A stretch of 54,998 nt of DNA from Streptomyces nymphaeiformis (GCF_014203895.1 NZ_JACHJY010000019.1:1-54998), one strand, 5' to 3'. Positions 1-9,217 are shown, numbered from the stretch's first letter. The notes: generated by a model from the sequence alone, not told the origin. Program-made: numbers and translations.

Positions 1-345
1 TCCACCGAGACCGGCACCGACGTCTCGGTGGCGATCGAGAAGTTCCCCGCCCTGTTCGCGGCGGACGTCGACCCCGAGCTCGCCGCGGTGCTCGCGGTCT
101 CCCAACGCCCCCTGGCCGCGCGGGCCTTCTCGGAGGCGGCGCCGGTCGCTGCGTGGAAGACCAAGCCCTCGTGGGGCCTGGTGGCCTCCGCCGACCGCAC
201 GATCAACCCCGATGTGGAGCGTTTCGGCTACGAGCGCGCCGGCATGACCACCGTCGAGGTCGACTCCTCGCACCTGGTCATGCTCGCCCAGCCCAAGGCC
301 GTGGCCGAGCTGATCATGGACGCGGCCCGGTCCACGGGGCACTGA
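1..345 (+). CDS. alpha/beta hydrolase, C-terminal part (start lies before the window)
   Basis: This is the last ~114 codons of a gene that begins upstream of the window; the stop TGA is at 343-345. It closely matches the tail of the alpha/beta hydrolase at 15422-16135: both carry the blocks RPLA, AAW.TKPSW, ADRTI and ADLIM/AELIM in the same order. By analogy with that family, the Asp in the SADRTI block and the His in SSHLVM are the likely acid and base of the catalytic triad; the nucleophile elbow lies outside the window. The substrate is unknown. The two paralogues flank the first 15 kb, which suggests local duplication. Confidence 0.85.
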   Translation, partial: STETGTDVSVAIEKFPALFAADVDPELAAVLAVSQRPLAARAFSEAAPVAAWKTKPSWGLVASADRTINPDVERFGYERAGMTTVEVDSSHLVMLAQPKAVAELIMDAARSTGH

Positions 346-360
346 TCCGACGCTTGAACA

Positions 361-386
361 TCGAACGATTGGTCTCTGTCGTTCGA
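361..386. promoter_or_regulatory. perfect 8-bp inverted repeat (operator or weak terminator)
   Basis: TCGAACGA (361-368) and TCGTTCGA (379-386) form perfect arms around a 10-nt spacer. The element starts 16 bp after the hydrolase stop and ends 64 bp before the ABC binding-protein start. There is no T tract, so an operator for the ABC/LAL operon is as likely as a terminator for the hydrolase gene. The arms also share GAACG-like half-sites with the surrounding bases. Confidence 0.4.
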
Positions 387-449
387 ACGCGGTAGCTTTC
401 CGAAACGCCCGCCGAGAACATGCGGCGGGCGATCGGAGGAAGCACACCC

Positions 450-1781
450 ATGAGGTTCGGCGCGAGGCTCGCGCTCGCCGTCATCACCCTCGCCGTCACC
501 GCCACCGCCTGCGGCACCCCGCAGGACAGCGGCTCGCGCGCGCACACCACAGCGGACTGCGCACCGTACGCCCGGTACGGCGAGCACCCCGGCACCAAGG
601 TCACCGTCTACGCGGAGAACCGGGACCGGGAGGCCGACCTGTTCGAAGAGACCTGGGCGGATTTCGCGGACTGCACGGGAATCGACGTCCAGTACGAGGG
701 GGACGGGGAGTTCGAGGCGCAGATCCAGGTCCGGGTCGACGGCGGGAACGCGCCCGACGTGGCGTTCTTCCCCCAGCCCGGGCTCCTGGAACGCTTCGCG
801 CGGGCCGGGAAGCTCAAGCCCGCGAGCGCCGGGGTCGCGGCCCTCGCGAAGCAGGGCTGGTCTGCGGACTGGAACGGCTACGCGACCGTGGACGGCACCC
901 TCTACGGCACGCCGCTCGTCGCGAACGTGAAGTCGTTCGTCTGGTACTCCCCGAAGTTCTTCCGCGACCGGGGACTGAGCGTCCCCCGCACGTGGACCGA
1001 GCTGATGGCCCTCACGGAGAAGGTCGCGGCATCGGGCGTCAAGCCGTGGTGCGCGGGCATCGAGTCCGCCGAGGCGACCGGCTGGCCCGTGACGGACTGG
1101 ATCGAGGACGTCCTGCTGCGCCAGCAGGGCACGCACGTCTACGACCAGTGGGTCGCCCACGAGATTCCGTTCGACGACCCGCGGGTGATCAAGGCCATGG
1201 ACACCGTGGGGTCCATTCTCAAGAACGACCGGTACGCCAACGGCGGCTTCGGCCCGGCCAGGTCCATGGCGTCGATCTCCTTCCAGGAAGCCGGCGCACC
1301 GGTTCTCTCCGGCGACTGCGCGATGCACCGCCAGGCCTCGTTCTACGCCGGCATGTGGCCGAAGGGCACCGAGATCGGACCCGACAAGGACGTCTACGCC
1401 TTCCTCCTGCCGGGGGACGACCCGGCCGGCCGCCCCGTACTGGGCGGCGGGGTGTTCACCGCGGCGTTCGCCGACCGTCCCGAGGTGCGGGCGTTCCAGG
1501 AGTACCTGGCCTCCGCGGACTTCGCGAACGCGCGGATGAGGAAGGGCCCGTTCGTCTCGGCGAACAGGGGCGTGGACCCGGCGAACGCCGCGACCCCCGT
1601 CGACCGGCTCTCGATCCAGCTGCTCCAGGACCCCAGGACACAGTTCAGGTTCGACGGTTCGGACCTGATGCCGGCGTCGGTCGGCGCCGGGACGTTCTGG
1701 AAGGGAGCCGTCGACTGGATCGGCGGCGCGAGCACCCGGCAGGTCGCCGACTCCGTCGAACGGTCCTGGCCGAGCCGCTGA
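450..1781 (+). CDS. sugar ABC transporter substrate-binding lipoprotein
   Basis: A 443-aa extracellular solute-binding protein of the carbohydrate (SBP_bac_1) type. I chose the ATG at 450 because GGAGGA lies 9 bp upstream and because it gives a clean lipoprotein signal: Arg at positions 2 and 6, a hydrophobic core, and a lipobox ending at Cys21. An upstream ATG at 420 would put ten extra residues before the signal. The body has the usual lobes, including the DGGNAPDVAFFPQPG segment typical of sugar binders. It should capture a sugar or oligosaccharide at the outer membrane face and hand it to the two permeases that follow. Its stop overlaps the next start by one base (TGATG). The exact sugar cannot be told. 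Confidence 0.9.
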   Translation: MRFGARLALAVITLAVTATACGTPQDSGSRAHTTADCAPYARYGEHPGTKVTVYAENRDREADLFEETWADFADCTGIDVQYEGDGEFEAQIQVRVDGGNAPDVAFFPQPGLLERFARAGKLKPASAGVAALAKQGWSADWNGYATVDGTLYGTPLVANVKSFVWYSPKFFRDRGLSVPRTWTELMALTEKVAASGVKPWCAGIESAEATGWPVTDWIEDVLLRQQGTHVYDQWVAHEIPFDDPRVIKAMDTVGSILKNDRYANGGFGPARSMASISFQEAGAPVLSGDCAMHRQASFYAGMWPKGTEIGPDKDVYAFLLPGDDPAGRPVLGGGVFTAAFADRPEVRAFQEYLASADFANARMRKGPFVSANRGVDPANAATPVDRLSIQLLQDPRTQFRFDGSDLMPASVGAGTFWKGAVDWIGGASTRQVADSVERSWPSR

Positions 1782-2746
1782 TGTCGTTCGACGCCGTCTC
1801 CCAGCAGCCCAAGCTGCTGTACCTGCTCCAGGGCGTCGCCGCCTTCGCGGCGGTGGTCGCCCTGATCCTGCTCGCACTGCACCGGGGGCCGGTACGGAGG
1901 AGGGCCGCGGCCCTGATCCTGCTGGCCCCCGCGCTGCTGCTGCTCGCGGTCGGTCTCGTCCTGCCCGGTCTGCGCACCCTGGCGCTGTCGTTCACCGACG
2001 GCGGGGGAGGCACCTGGGCCGGCTTCGACAACTACGTGTGGATGTTCACCGACCACCGAGCCCTTGTGGCGCTGCGCAACACCCTGGCGTGGGTGGTCCT
2101 CGTGCCGCTGACGTCCACCGCGGTCGGTCTGCTCTACGCGGCGGCCGTTGCGCGGTCGCGGTTCAGAACGGTCGCGCTGTCCCTCGTCCTGACGCCGATG
2201 GCGATCTCCTTCGTCGGCGCGGGTGTCGTCTGGAAGTTCGTCTACGCCTACCGTCCCGCGGAAGCCGGCCAGATCGGGCTGCTGAACCAGCTCGTCGTCG
2301 CGTGCGGCGGCGAACCGCGGCAGTGGCTCGTGGACTCCCCCTGGAACGTCCTGTTCCTCATCGCCGCGATGGTGTGGACCCAGGCGGGCTTCGCGGCCGT
2401 CCTGCTGACCGGCGCGATCAGGGCCGTACCCACGGAGCTGACCGAGGCCGCCCTGCTCGACGGCGCGTCCCCCCGGCAGATCCTCCGGCGGATCACCCTG
2501 CCGTCGATCAGGCCCACGCTGCTCGTCGTGCTCCTCGCCCAGGCGATCGGCACCTTCAAGGCCTTCGACATCGTCAAGACCATGACCGGAGGACAGTTCG
2601 ACACGGGCGTCCTCGCCCACGAGATGTACGACCAGGCCTTCCGCTACGGCGAGACGGGCCGCGGCGCGGCACTCGCCGTGCTCCTCTTCCTCCTCGTCAC
2701 CCCCTTCGCCGCCCACCAGGTCCGGGCGCAGCGGAGGACGGGGTGA
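1781..2746 (+). CDS. sugar ABC transporter permease 1 (MalF type)
   Basis: A 321-aa inner-membrane permease with two N-terminal hydrophobic segments and a typical binding-protein-dependent transport core. The EAA loop is clear at ELTEAALLDGASPRQIL, which contacts the ATPase. The ATG at 1781 overlaps the stop of the binding protein (TGATG) and the C terminus overlaps the next gene by four bases, so the genes are translationally coupled. No ATP-binding gene lies nearby. In Streptomyces such sugar systems are generally energised by the shared ATPase MsiK encoded elsewhere; that is family knowledge and not visible here. Confidence 0.92.
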   Translation: MSFDAVSQQPKLLYLLQGVAAFAAVVALILLALHRGPVRRRAAALILLAPALLLLAVGLVLPGLRTLALSFTDGGGGTWAGFDNYVWMFTDHRALVALRNTLAWVVLVPLTSTAVGLLYAAAVARSRFRTVALSLVLTPMAISFVGAGVVWKFVYAYRPAEAGQIGLLNQLVVACGGEPRQWLVDSPWNVLFLIAAMVWTQAGFAAVLLTGAIRAVPTELTEAALLDGASPRQILRRITLPSIRPTLLVVLLAQAIGTFKAFDIVKTMTGGQFDTGVLAHEMYDQAFRYGETGRGAALAVLLFLLVTPFAAHQVRAQRRTG

Positions 2747-3630
2747 ACGGCGTCCGGGAGCGTCTGGCCTCCCGCACCTTCACGTCCGTCGCCGTGGTGA
2801 TCGCGGTCCTCTGGACGACACCGACCCTCGGTCTCCTGCTCTCCTCGTTCCGCCCCGAGGAGGAGATCAAGACGACGGGCTGGTGGACCCTCTTCGGTAC
2901 GCCGCACCTCACGCTCGACAACTACGGCGAGGTGCTCTCCGGCGGCGGGAACGGGTCGGGGCGGCTCGCGGAGTACTTCGTCAACTCCGTCGTCATCACC
3001 GTTCCCTCGGTGCTGTTCCCGCTCGTCCTGGCCCTCCTCGCGGCGTACGCCCTGGCCTGGATCGACTTCAGGGGGCGCGACGCGCTCGTCGTCGGCATCT
3101 TCGCGCTCCAGGCCGTGCCGCTCCAGATGGCGCTCGTCCCGCTCCTGAAGCTCTTCTCCCAGGGCTGGCTGTTCCTGCCCGCGTGGCACCTCACCGGTCC
3201 CGCGCGGTTCGGCCAGGTCTGGTTCGCCCACACGGCCTTCGCGCTGCCGTTCGCGGTGTTCCTCCTGCACAACTTCCTGGCCGGGCTGCCCCGGGACCTG
3301 ATCGAGGCCGCCCGCGTCGACGGCGCGTCGCACGGGACGCTGCTGCTCCGGATCGTGCTGCCGCTGGCCCGCCCGGCCCTGGTCGGCTTCGCCGTCATCC
3401 AGTTCGTCTGGGTGTGGAACGACCTCCTCGTGGCCCTGACGCTGTCCGGCGGAACGGCCGAGACCGCGCCGGTGACGGTCCGACTGGCGAGCATGGCCGG
3501 GACCTACGGCAACGAGTGGCAGCGGCTCACCGCGGGAGCCTTCGTGGCCGCGCTCGTCCCGCTGCTCGTCCTCTTCTCCCTCCGCCGGCACTTCGCACGG
3601 GGACTGCTCGCCGGATCGGTCAAGGGATGA
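2743..3630 (+). CDS. sugar ABC transporter permease 2 (MalG type)
   Basis: A 295-aa permease of the carbohydrate uptake CUT1 class, about the usual length. The GTG at 2743 overlaps the previous TGA (GTGA), which fixes the start. Features seen are the N-terminal membrane helix, the FRPEEEIKTTGWW segment after it that is common in MalG-like proteins, and the EAA motif DLIEAARVDGASHGTLLLRIVLPLARPAL region. It pairs with the permease at 1781 to make the translocation pore. Its stop overlaps the ATG of the LAL regulator at 3627 (ATGA), so the regulator is part of the same transcript. Confidence 0.92.
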   Translation: MNGVRERLASRTFTSVAVVIAVLWTTPTLGLLLSSFRPEEEIKTTGWWTLFGTPHLTLDNYGEVLSGGGNGSGRLAEYFVNSVVITVPSVLFPLVLALLAAYALAWIDFRGRDALVVGIFALQAVPLQMALVPLLKLFSQGWLFLPAWHLTGPARFGQVWFAHTAFALPFAVFLLHNFLAGLPRDLIEAARVDGASHGTLLLRIVLPLARPALVGFAVIQFVWVWNDLLVALTLSGGTAETAPVTVRLASMAGTYGNEWQRLTAGAFVAALVPLLVLFSLRRHFARGLLAGSVKG

Positions 3631-6383
3631 GCCCCGAACGGCCCCAGGAACAAGGCGCGGCGACGGGCCTGAGCCGGCCCGGACTGCGGGGCCGCGAAGC
3701 CGAGCTGGAGCGGCTGCGCGCCCTGGTCGAGGCGGTCCGCGACGGCGAGGGAGGAGCGATCGCGCTGCTCCTCGGCGAGCCCGGGATCGGGAAGACCGCG
3801 CTGCTCCGGGAGGCCGTCTCGCTCGCGCGGGCCCACGGATTCCTCGTCAGCCACGGCCGCGCCGAGGAACTGCACGAACTGGCACCGCTCGCCTCGCTGG
3901 CCTCGGGCCTCCTGCACGGTGACCCGCCGCTGCTCTCCGGCACGGACTTCGCGGACCTCGCCGGCCACCACGACCAGCGCATCTGGCTCGTCGAACGACT
4001 GGCCCAGCTGATCGAGGAACGCTCGGCGGGCAGGCCCGTACTGATCGCGGTCGACGACGTCCAATGGGCCGACCCGCTGAGCCGTTTCGCCCTGAGCGTC
4101 ATGCCGGCACGGCTGCTCAGCTCCCCGGTCCTCTGGCTGCTCACGGGCAGGGAGGACCCGGAGCTGTACGGTCAGGGGCCGCTGACGACGACCCTCCCCC
4201 TGCGGCCGCTGTCCGACACGGCCCTGGCCGAACTGGCACGCGACGTCCTCGGCGGGGACGTGCCGGCGCGGCTCGAGGAGCTCCTCGACGGGGCGGGCGG
4301 CAACCCCTTCCTCGCGGCCGAGATGCTCTCGGGCATCGCGGGGACGGGCGCGGACGGGCCGGAACCGCCCGAGCGGCTGGTCCTCGGCGTACGCGAGCGA
4401 CTGGCCGACCTCCGGCCGGACACCCTGCACTTCCTGCGGATCGGCTCGGTCCTCGGCCGCGCGTTCTCACTCGCCGACGCCGCCGCCCTGTGCGGCCGGC
4501 CCGCCTCCGGACTCAGCGCCGAAGTGGACGAGGCGCTCGCCGCCGCCCTCCTCCACGACGACGGCGAACGCCTCCTGTTCCGCCACGACCTGCTCCGCCA
4601 GGCGGTGTACGCCGACCTCGCCCCCTCCGTGCGCCGGGCACTGCACCGGGAGGCCGCGAGCCGTCTCGTCGCGGCGGGCCGGAGCTCCGTCGACGCGGTC
4701 CCGCATCTGCTGAAGAGCGCCGAACCCGGCGACACGGAGGCGATCGGACTGCTCGGCACGGCCGCCGAGGACGTGATCGCCGTGATGCCCGACCTCGCCG
4801 CCGACCTGGCCGTACGGGCCCTGGAACTCGTACCGCCCCGTGCGCCCCTGGCGTACGACGTGGGGGAGCGGGCCATCGTCGCGCTGACCCGCGCGGGCCG
4901 GTACACGCAGGCACGGGACACCGGCGACGCGCTGCTCGCCCGCCGGCCTCCCCTGGACGTCTTCGCCCGGCTGCAGTGCGTACTCGGCGACACGCTGTGG
5001 CACCTCGACGACGTCCACGAGCTGACCCGCCGCACGACGACGGCGCTGGCAGCCGTCACCGACCCGGTGATCCGGGCCCGGCTGACCGCCCGGCAGGCCC
5101 TGGCCCGGTCCCGCGGGAGCGACCTCGGGGCCGCCCGCGAGACCGGCGAACGGGCACTCGCCGAGGCGGAGCGGGCCGGTGACCGGGAGGCCCGCGTCCT
5201 CGCTCTGTGGGGTCTCGGCGAGATCGCCCTCAACGCGGGCGACTGCGCCGCCGCCGTCGAACACCACACGGCCCTGAGCGTGTTCGACCCGGCCTTCCTC
5301 CCCGAGGAGGCCGTCGCCCTGATCCACGGGGACGACTTCGACGCCGTACGGCGACTCCTCCGTACGGCGGGCGACGTCCCCCTGCGCCTCGCGATGCTGA
5401 TCTGGGCCCAGGGAACCCTGAACATGGGGCTCGGCCGGCTCGACGACGCGGACGCCGACTTCGTCACCGTCGAGCGGCTCGAAGCGGACCTCAACGTGCC
5501 CAACAACCTGGTCAACTCCCGCGTCAACCGTGGTCTCCTCGCGATGCTGCGCGGCGACCGCGAGGCCGCGCGGGAACACCTGGACGTCGTGCGGACGACC
5601 GTGGCCGACCGGCCGAACACGGGCAACCACGCCGCGCACCGGTTCTTCGAGGCCGTGGTCGCCGACGCCGACGGCGACCACGCGGCAGCGGCCGAACTCA
5701 TCCGGTCCGTGCAGCGCGACCACCCCTTCCTCCGGTGGCGGCTCCTGCGCCCGCACGTCGTCCAGGCCGTGCACATCGCCCTGCGCGGCGGGGACCGGAA
5801 GCTGGCCGAGGACCTCGCGGCCCAGGCCGCCGCACACGCCACCCGCAACCCCGCCGTGCCGACCGCCCAGGGGACGGCCGCCCACGCGTCCGCCCTGGTG
5901 AACGCCGACCACGGACTCCTGGAGCGGGCGGTGGAGATCCTCCTCACCGGCCCCCGGCCGCTGTCCCTCGCCGCCGCGTCCGCCGACCTCGGGCGCGCGC
6001 TGCTGGCCTCGGGCGACGCCGCCGCGACACCCGCCCTGACCAGGGCGCACGACCTCTACGCCCAGGCCGGGGCCGACGCGGAGGCCGACCGGGTCCGGGC
6101 CGATCTGGAACGGGCCACGAGCCGCTCCGGCCGGCGCACCGGGCGCCTCCGGCCGCGCACCGACCAGGGCTGGGACGCGCTCACGGCCTCGGAACGCAAG
6201 GTGGCCCGGCTGATCGCCGCCGGTCACACCAACCGGTCGGCCGCGGAGACCCTCGTCGTCTCCCCGCACACGGTCAGCACCCATCTGGCGTCGATCTTCC
6301 GCAAGCTCGCGGTGCGCTCCCGGGTCCACCTGGCCCGGATCGTCCTCGCGGAGGACGACGCCGGAACGGCCACCGGCGACTGA
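3627..6383 (+). CDS. LAL-type LuxR transcriptional regulator
   Basis: A 918-aa large ATP-binding LuxR regulator (MalT-like STAND protein). Walker A GEPGIGKT is at residues 50-57 and Walker B VLIAVDDVQWAD at 138-149, followed by a long helical sensor region and a C-terminal LuxR-type helix-turn-helix at about 851-908 (LTASERKVARLIAAG, then SPHTVSTHLASIFRKL). The ATG at 3627 overlaps the stop of the sugar permease by four bases, so it is co-translated with the ABC importer. By analogy with MalT, it may sense an inducer linked to the sugar and activate this operon and neighbouring genes. Position and coupling support that role; the ligand is unknown. Confidence 0.9.
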   Translation: MSPERPQEQGAATGLSRPGLRGREAELERLRALVEAVRDGEGGAIALLLGEPGIGKTALLREAVSLARAHGFLVSHGRAEELHELAPLASLASGLLHGDPPLLSGTDFADLAGHHDQRIWLVERLAQLIEERSAGRPVLIAVDDVQWADPLSRFALSVMPARLLSSPVLWLLTGREDPELYGQGPLTTTLPLRPLSDTALAELARDVLGGDVPARLEELLDGAGGNPFLAAEMLSGIAGTGADGPEPPERLVLGVRERLADLRPDTLHFLRIGSVLGRAFSLADAAALCGRPASGLSAEVDEALAAALLHDDGERLLFRHDLLRQAVYADLAPSVRRALHREAASRLVAAGRSSVDAVPHLLKSAEPGDTEAIGLLGTAAEDVIAVMPDLAADLAVRALELVPPRAPLAYDVGERAIVALTRAGRYTQARDTGDALLARRPPLDVFARLQCVLGDTLWHLDDVHELTRRTTTALAAVTDPVIRARLTARQALARSRGSDLGAARETGERALAEAERAGDREARVLALWGLGEIALNAGDCAAAVEHHTALSVFDPAFLPEEAVALIHGDDFDAVRRLLRTAGDVPLRLAMLIWAQGTLNMGLGRLDDADADFVTVERLEADLNVPNNLVNSRVNRGLLAMLRGDREAAREHLDVVRTTVADRPNTGNHAAHRFFEAVVADADGDHAAAAELIRSVQRDHPFLRWRLLRPHVVQAVHIALRGGDRKLAEDLAAQAAAHATRNPAVPTAQGTAAHASALVNADHGLLERAVEILLTGPRPLSLAAASADLGRALLASGDAAATPALTRAHDLYAQAGADAEADRVRADLERATSRSGRRTGRLRPRTDQGWDALTASERKVARLIAAGHTNRSAAETLVVSPHTVSTHLASIFRKLAVRSRVHLARIVLAEDDAGTATGD

Positions 6384-6515
6384 ACGACCTCTGCGTCCCC
6401 GTGCAAGGTGCGGTGCGCGGGACGGCAACAGGAGGTGCGGGACCGGTCCTAGCGTGACGGGCACACCGCGCCGCTCCGACGCGCGGACCCGTCCACCCGA
6501 AACGAGGGAACCCCC

Positions 6516-7352
6516 ATGCCGTACATCACCGTGGGCCAGGAGAACACCACCCCCATCGAGCTGTACTTCGAGGACCAGGGCGCCGGGCAGCCCGTCGTCC
6601 TCATCCACGGCTTCCCGCTCGACGGCCACTCCTGGGAGCGCCAGAGCGCCGCCCTGCTCGACGCCGGCCACCGCGTGATCACGTACGACCGCCGCGGCTT
6701 CGGGCAGTCCTCGCAGCCGACCACCGGCTACGACTACGACACCTTCGCCGCCGACCTGAACACGGTGATGGAGACCCTCGACCTGAGGGACGCCGTCCTC
6801 GTCGGCTTCTCCATGGGCACGGGCGAGGTCGCCCGCTACGTCTCGACGTACGGCTCCGGCCGCGTCGCCAAGGTCGCCTTCCTGGCCTCCCTGGAGCCCT
6901 GCCTGCTCAAGGGCGACGACAACCCGGACGGCGTCGCCCCGAAGGAGTTCTTCGACGGCGTCGTCGCCGCCGTCAAGGCGGACCGGTACGCCTACTACAC
7001 GGCCTTCTTCAACGACTTCTACAACCTCGACGAGAACCTGGGCACCCGCATCAGCGAGGAGGCCGTCCGCAACAGCTGGGACACCGCGGCCCGCGGCGGC
7101 TCCTTCGCCGCGTCCGCCGCGCCGGCGACCTGGTACACCGACTTCCGCGCCGACATCCCGGCCGTCGACGTGCCGGCGCTGATCCTGCACGGCACCGCCG
7201 ACCGCATCCTCCCGGCCGAGGGCACCGCGCGGCCCTTCCACAAGGCGCTCCCGTCGGCCGACTACGTCGAGATCGAGGGCGCCCCGCACGGTCTGCTGTG
7301 GACCCACGCCGAGGAGGTCAACACCGCCCTCCTCGCCTTCCTGGCGAAGTGA
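6516..7352 (+). CDS. alpha/beta hydrolase, non-heme chloroperoxidase family
   Basis: A 278-aa protein of the bromo/chloroperoxidase branch of alpha/beta hydrolases, about the family's normal length. Catalytic residues are readable: Ser99 in GFSMG, Asp229 in HGTADRIL and His258 in GAPHG; the oxyanion region is LIHGFPLDGHSW (29-40). Members hydrolyse small esters and can form peracids with an organic acid and peroxide; there is no heme or metal site. A GA-rich ribosome site (cgagggaa) precedes the ATG. It stands alone between a LAL regulator and the flavin monooxygenase pair, with strong hairpins after it, so it is probably a single-gene unit. Confidence 0.92.
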   Translation: MPYITVGQENTTPIELYFEDQGAGQPVVLIHGFPLDGHSWERQSAALLDAGHRVITYDRRGFGQSSQPTTGYDYDTFAADLNTVMETLDLRDAVLVGFSMGTGEVARYVSTYGSGRVAKVAFLASLEPCLLKGDDNPDGVAPKEFFDGVVAAVKADRYAYYTAFFNDFYNLDENLGTRISEEAVRNSWDTAARGGSFAASAAPATWYTDFRADIPAVDVPALILHGTADRILPAEGTARPFHKALPSADYVEIEGAPHGLLWTHAEEVNTALLAFLAK

Positions 7353-7372
7353 CACCGCACCGTTGACCCGCC

Positions 7373-7435
7373 CCGGGGTGACGCCGGAACCCCCCGGCGC
7401 CACCCCGGCTCCCGGTTCCCCCGCGCGGGAACCGG
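7373..7435 (+). terminator. tandem hairpins after the chloroperoxidase-like gene
   Basis: Two adjacent stem-loops lie 20 bp after the stop at 7352. The first pairs 7373-7387 with 7394-7408 (15 bp, one mismatch); the second pairs CCGGTTCCC (7412-7420) with GGGAACCGG (7427-7435) around a 6-nt loop. No T tract follows, as is common for actinobacterial terminators. The second hairpin ends 25 bp before the next start, so it could also affect translation of the downstream gene. Confidence 0.6.
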
Positions 7436-7460
7436 ACGAGCTCAGGAGAGCAGACACCCC

Positions 7461-8546
7461 ATGCAGTTCGGCATCTTCACCGTCGGGGACGTGACCCCCG
7501 ACCCCACCACCGGTCGCACTCCGACCGAGCACGAGCGCATCAAGGCGATGGTCGCCATCGCGCTCAAGGCCGAGGAGGTCGGCCTCGACGTCTTCGCGAC
7601 CGGCGAGCACCACAACCCGCCGTTCGTCCCCTCGTCACCGACCACCATGCTCGGCTACATCGCCGCCCGCACCGAGAAACTGATCCTGTCCACGTCCACG
7701 ACGCTGATCACCACCAACGACCCGGTGAAGATCGCCGAGGACTACGCGATGCTCCAGCACCTGGCCGACGGCCGGGTCGACCTCATGCTGGGGCGCGGCA
7801 ACACCGGTCCCGTCTACCCCTGGTTCGGACAGGACATCCGCCAGGGCATCAACCTCGCCAAGGAGAACTACGCGCTGCTGCGCCGGCTGTGGCGCGAGGA
7901 CGTCGTGGACTGGGAGGGCACGTTCCGTACGCCGCTCCAGGCCTTCACCTCGACACCGCGGCCCCTGGACGGCGTCCCGCCCTTCGTCTGGCACGGATCC
8001 ATCCGGTCCCCCGAGATCGCGGAACAGGCCGCCTTCTACGGCGACGGCTTCTTCCACAACAACATCTTCTGGCCGGCCGACCACACCCGGCGCATGGTGC
8101 AGCTGTACCGGCGCCGGTACGCGCACCACGGTCACGGCCGGCCGGAGGACGCGATCGTCGGCCTGGGCGGACAGGTCTTCATGCGCAAGAACTCCCAGGA
8201 CGCCGTACGGGAGTTCCGGCCCTACTTCGACAACGCACCGGTGTACGGCCACGGCCCGTCGCTGGAGGACTTCACCGAGCAGACCCCGCTGACCGTGGGC
8301 TCTCCCCAGCAGGTCATCGAGCGGACCCTGTCGTTCCGGGAGACCGTCGGCGACTACCAGCGCCAGCTGTTCCTGATGGACCACGCGGGCCTGCCCCTGA
8401 AGACCGTCCTGGAACAGCTCGACATCCTCGGCGAGGAGGTCGTGCCCGTACTGCGGCGGGAATTCGCCCAGGGGCGTCCGGCCGACGTGCCGGAGGCCCC
8501 CACGCACGCGTCCCTCCGAGCCGCCCGGGAGGTGTCCGCCGCGTGA
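7461..8546 (+). CDS. LLM-class flavin-dependent monooxygenase (CE1758-like)
   Basis: A 361-aa luciferase-like monooxygenase. It starts with the beta-barrel strand MQFGIFTVGD and contains the ATGEHHNPPF segment and LADGRVDLMLGRGN, which are typical of the bacterial luciferase fold and its flavin pocket. Such enzymes use reduced FMN and O2 to oxygenate an organic substrate. The next gene, overlapping by four bases, is an FMN reductase of the kind that always partners this group (LLM-partnered, CE1759 family), so the two form a two-component monooxygenase. A GGAG-type site (aggaga) lies 13 bp before the ATG. The substrate is unknown. Confidence 0.9.
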   Translation: MQFGIFTVGDVTPDPTTGRTPTEHERIKAMVAIALKAEEVGLDVFATGEHHNPPFVPSSPTTMLGYIAARTEKLILSTSTTLITTNDPVKIAEDYAMLQHLADGRVDLMLGRGNTGPVYPWFGQDIRQGINLAKENYALLRRLWREDVVDWEGTFRTPLQAFTSTPRPLDGVPPFVWHGSIRSPEIAEQAAFYGDGFFHNNIFWPADHTRRMVQLYRRRYAHHGHGRPEDAIVGLGGQVFMRKNSQDAVREFRPYFDNAPVYGHGPSLEDFTEQTPLTVGSPQQVIERTLSFRETVGDYQRQLFLMDHAGLPLKTVLEQLDILGEEVVPVLRREFAQGRPADVPEAPTHASLRAAREVSAA

Positions 8547-9157
8547 AGCTGACCGTCGTCTCCGCGGGCCTCAGCACGCCCTCCTCCACCCGCCTGCTCG
8601 CGGACCGGCTGGCCGAATCGGCCCGCGACGAACTCACCGGCCGGGGGCTGGAGCCGTCGACCGAGGTCGTGGAGCTGCGTGAACTCGCCGGCGACATCGC
8701 GAACCACCTCGTGACCGGATTCCCACCGCCACGGCTGAGCGCCGCGATCGACGCGGTGACGGCGGCCGACGGCCTGATCGTCGTCACCCCCGTGTTCGCG
8801 GCGTCCTACAGCGGTCTCTTCAAGTCCTTCTTCGACGTGATCGACCCGGACGCCCTCACCGGGAAGCCGGTCCTGACCGCCGCGACGGGCGGCACCGCCC
8901 GCCACTCCCTGGTCCTGGAGCACGCCGTACGCCCGCTCTTCGCCTACCTCCGCGCCGTCGTCGTCCCCACCGCCGTGTTCGCGGCCTCCGAGGACTGGGG
9001 CTCGGGGGGAGACGAGTACACCGACGGCCTGCCCGGCCGCGTCCGCCGCGCGGGCGCCGAGCTCGCCGCGCTCATGGCGGCGCGCCCGGTCGGGGAGGAG
9101 CCCGAGGACGACGTCACCGTCCTCGAACGGCAACTCGCCGACCTGCGCTTCGACTGA
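8543..9157 (+). CDS. LLM-partnered NAD(P)H-dependent FMN reductase (CE1759-like)
   Basis: A 204-aa flavodoxin-fold reductase. The GTG at 8543 overlaps the monooxygenase stop (GTGA). The start VKLTVVSAGLSTPSSTRLLADRL is the phosphate-binding loop of the NADPH-dependent FMN reductase family (S.G....SST..L), and LIVVTPVFAASYSGLFKSFFD is the second flavin contact. It should supply reduced FMN to the monooxygenase encoded just upstream. Length and arrangement fit the CE1758/CE1759 pair known from other actinobacteria. Confidence 0.92.
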   Translation: MKLTVVSAGLSTPSSTRLLADRLAESARDELTGRGLEPSTEVVELRELAGDIANHLVTGFPPPRLSAAIDAVTAADGLIVVTPVFAASYSGLFKSFFDVIDPDALTGKPVLTAATGGTARHSLVLEHAVRPLFAYLRAVVVPTAVFAASEDWGSGGDEYTDGLPGRVRRAGAELAALMAARPVGEEPEDDVTVLERQLADLRFD

Positions 9158-9168
9158 GCCGGGCCCCC

Positions 9169-9193
9169 GGACCGGGCGGGGGCGGCCCGGTCC
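9169..9193 (+). terminator. hairpin after FMN reductase gene
   Basis: GGACCGGGC (9169-9177) pairs perfectly with GCCCGGTCC (9185-9193) around a 7-nt G-rich loop, 11 bp after the reductase stop. There is no T tract. It separates the two-gene monooxygenase unit from the LAL regulator that starts at 9218. Confidence 0.55.
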
Positions 9194-9217
9194 ACATGGT
9201 TCATACTGTTCCGCCGT

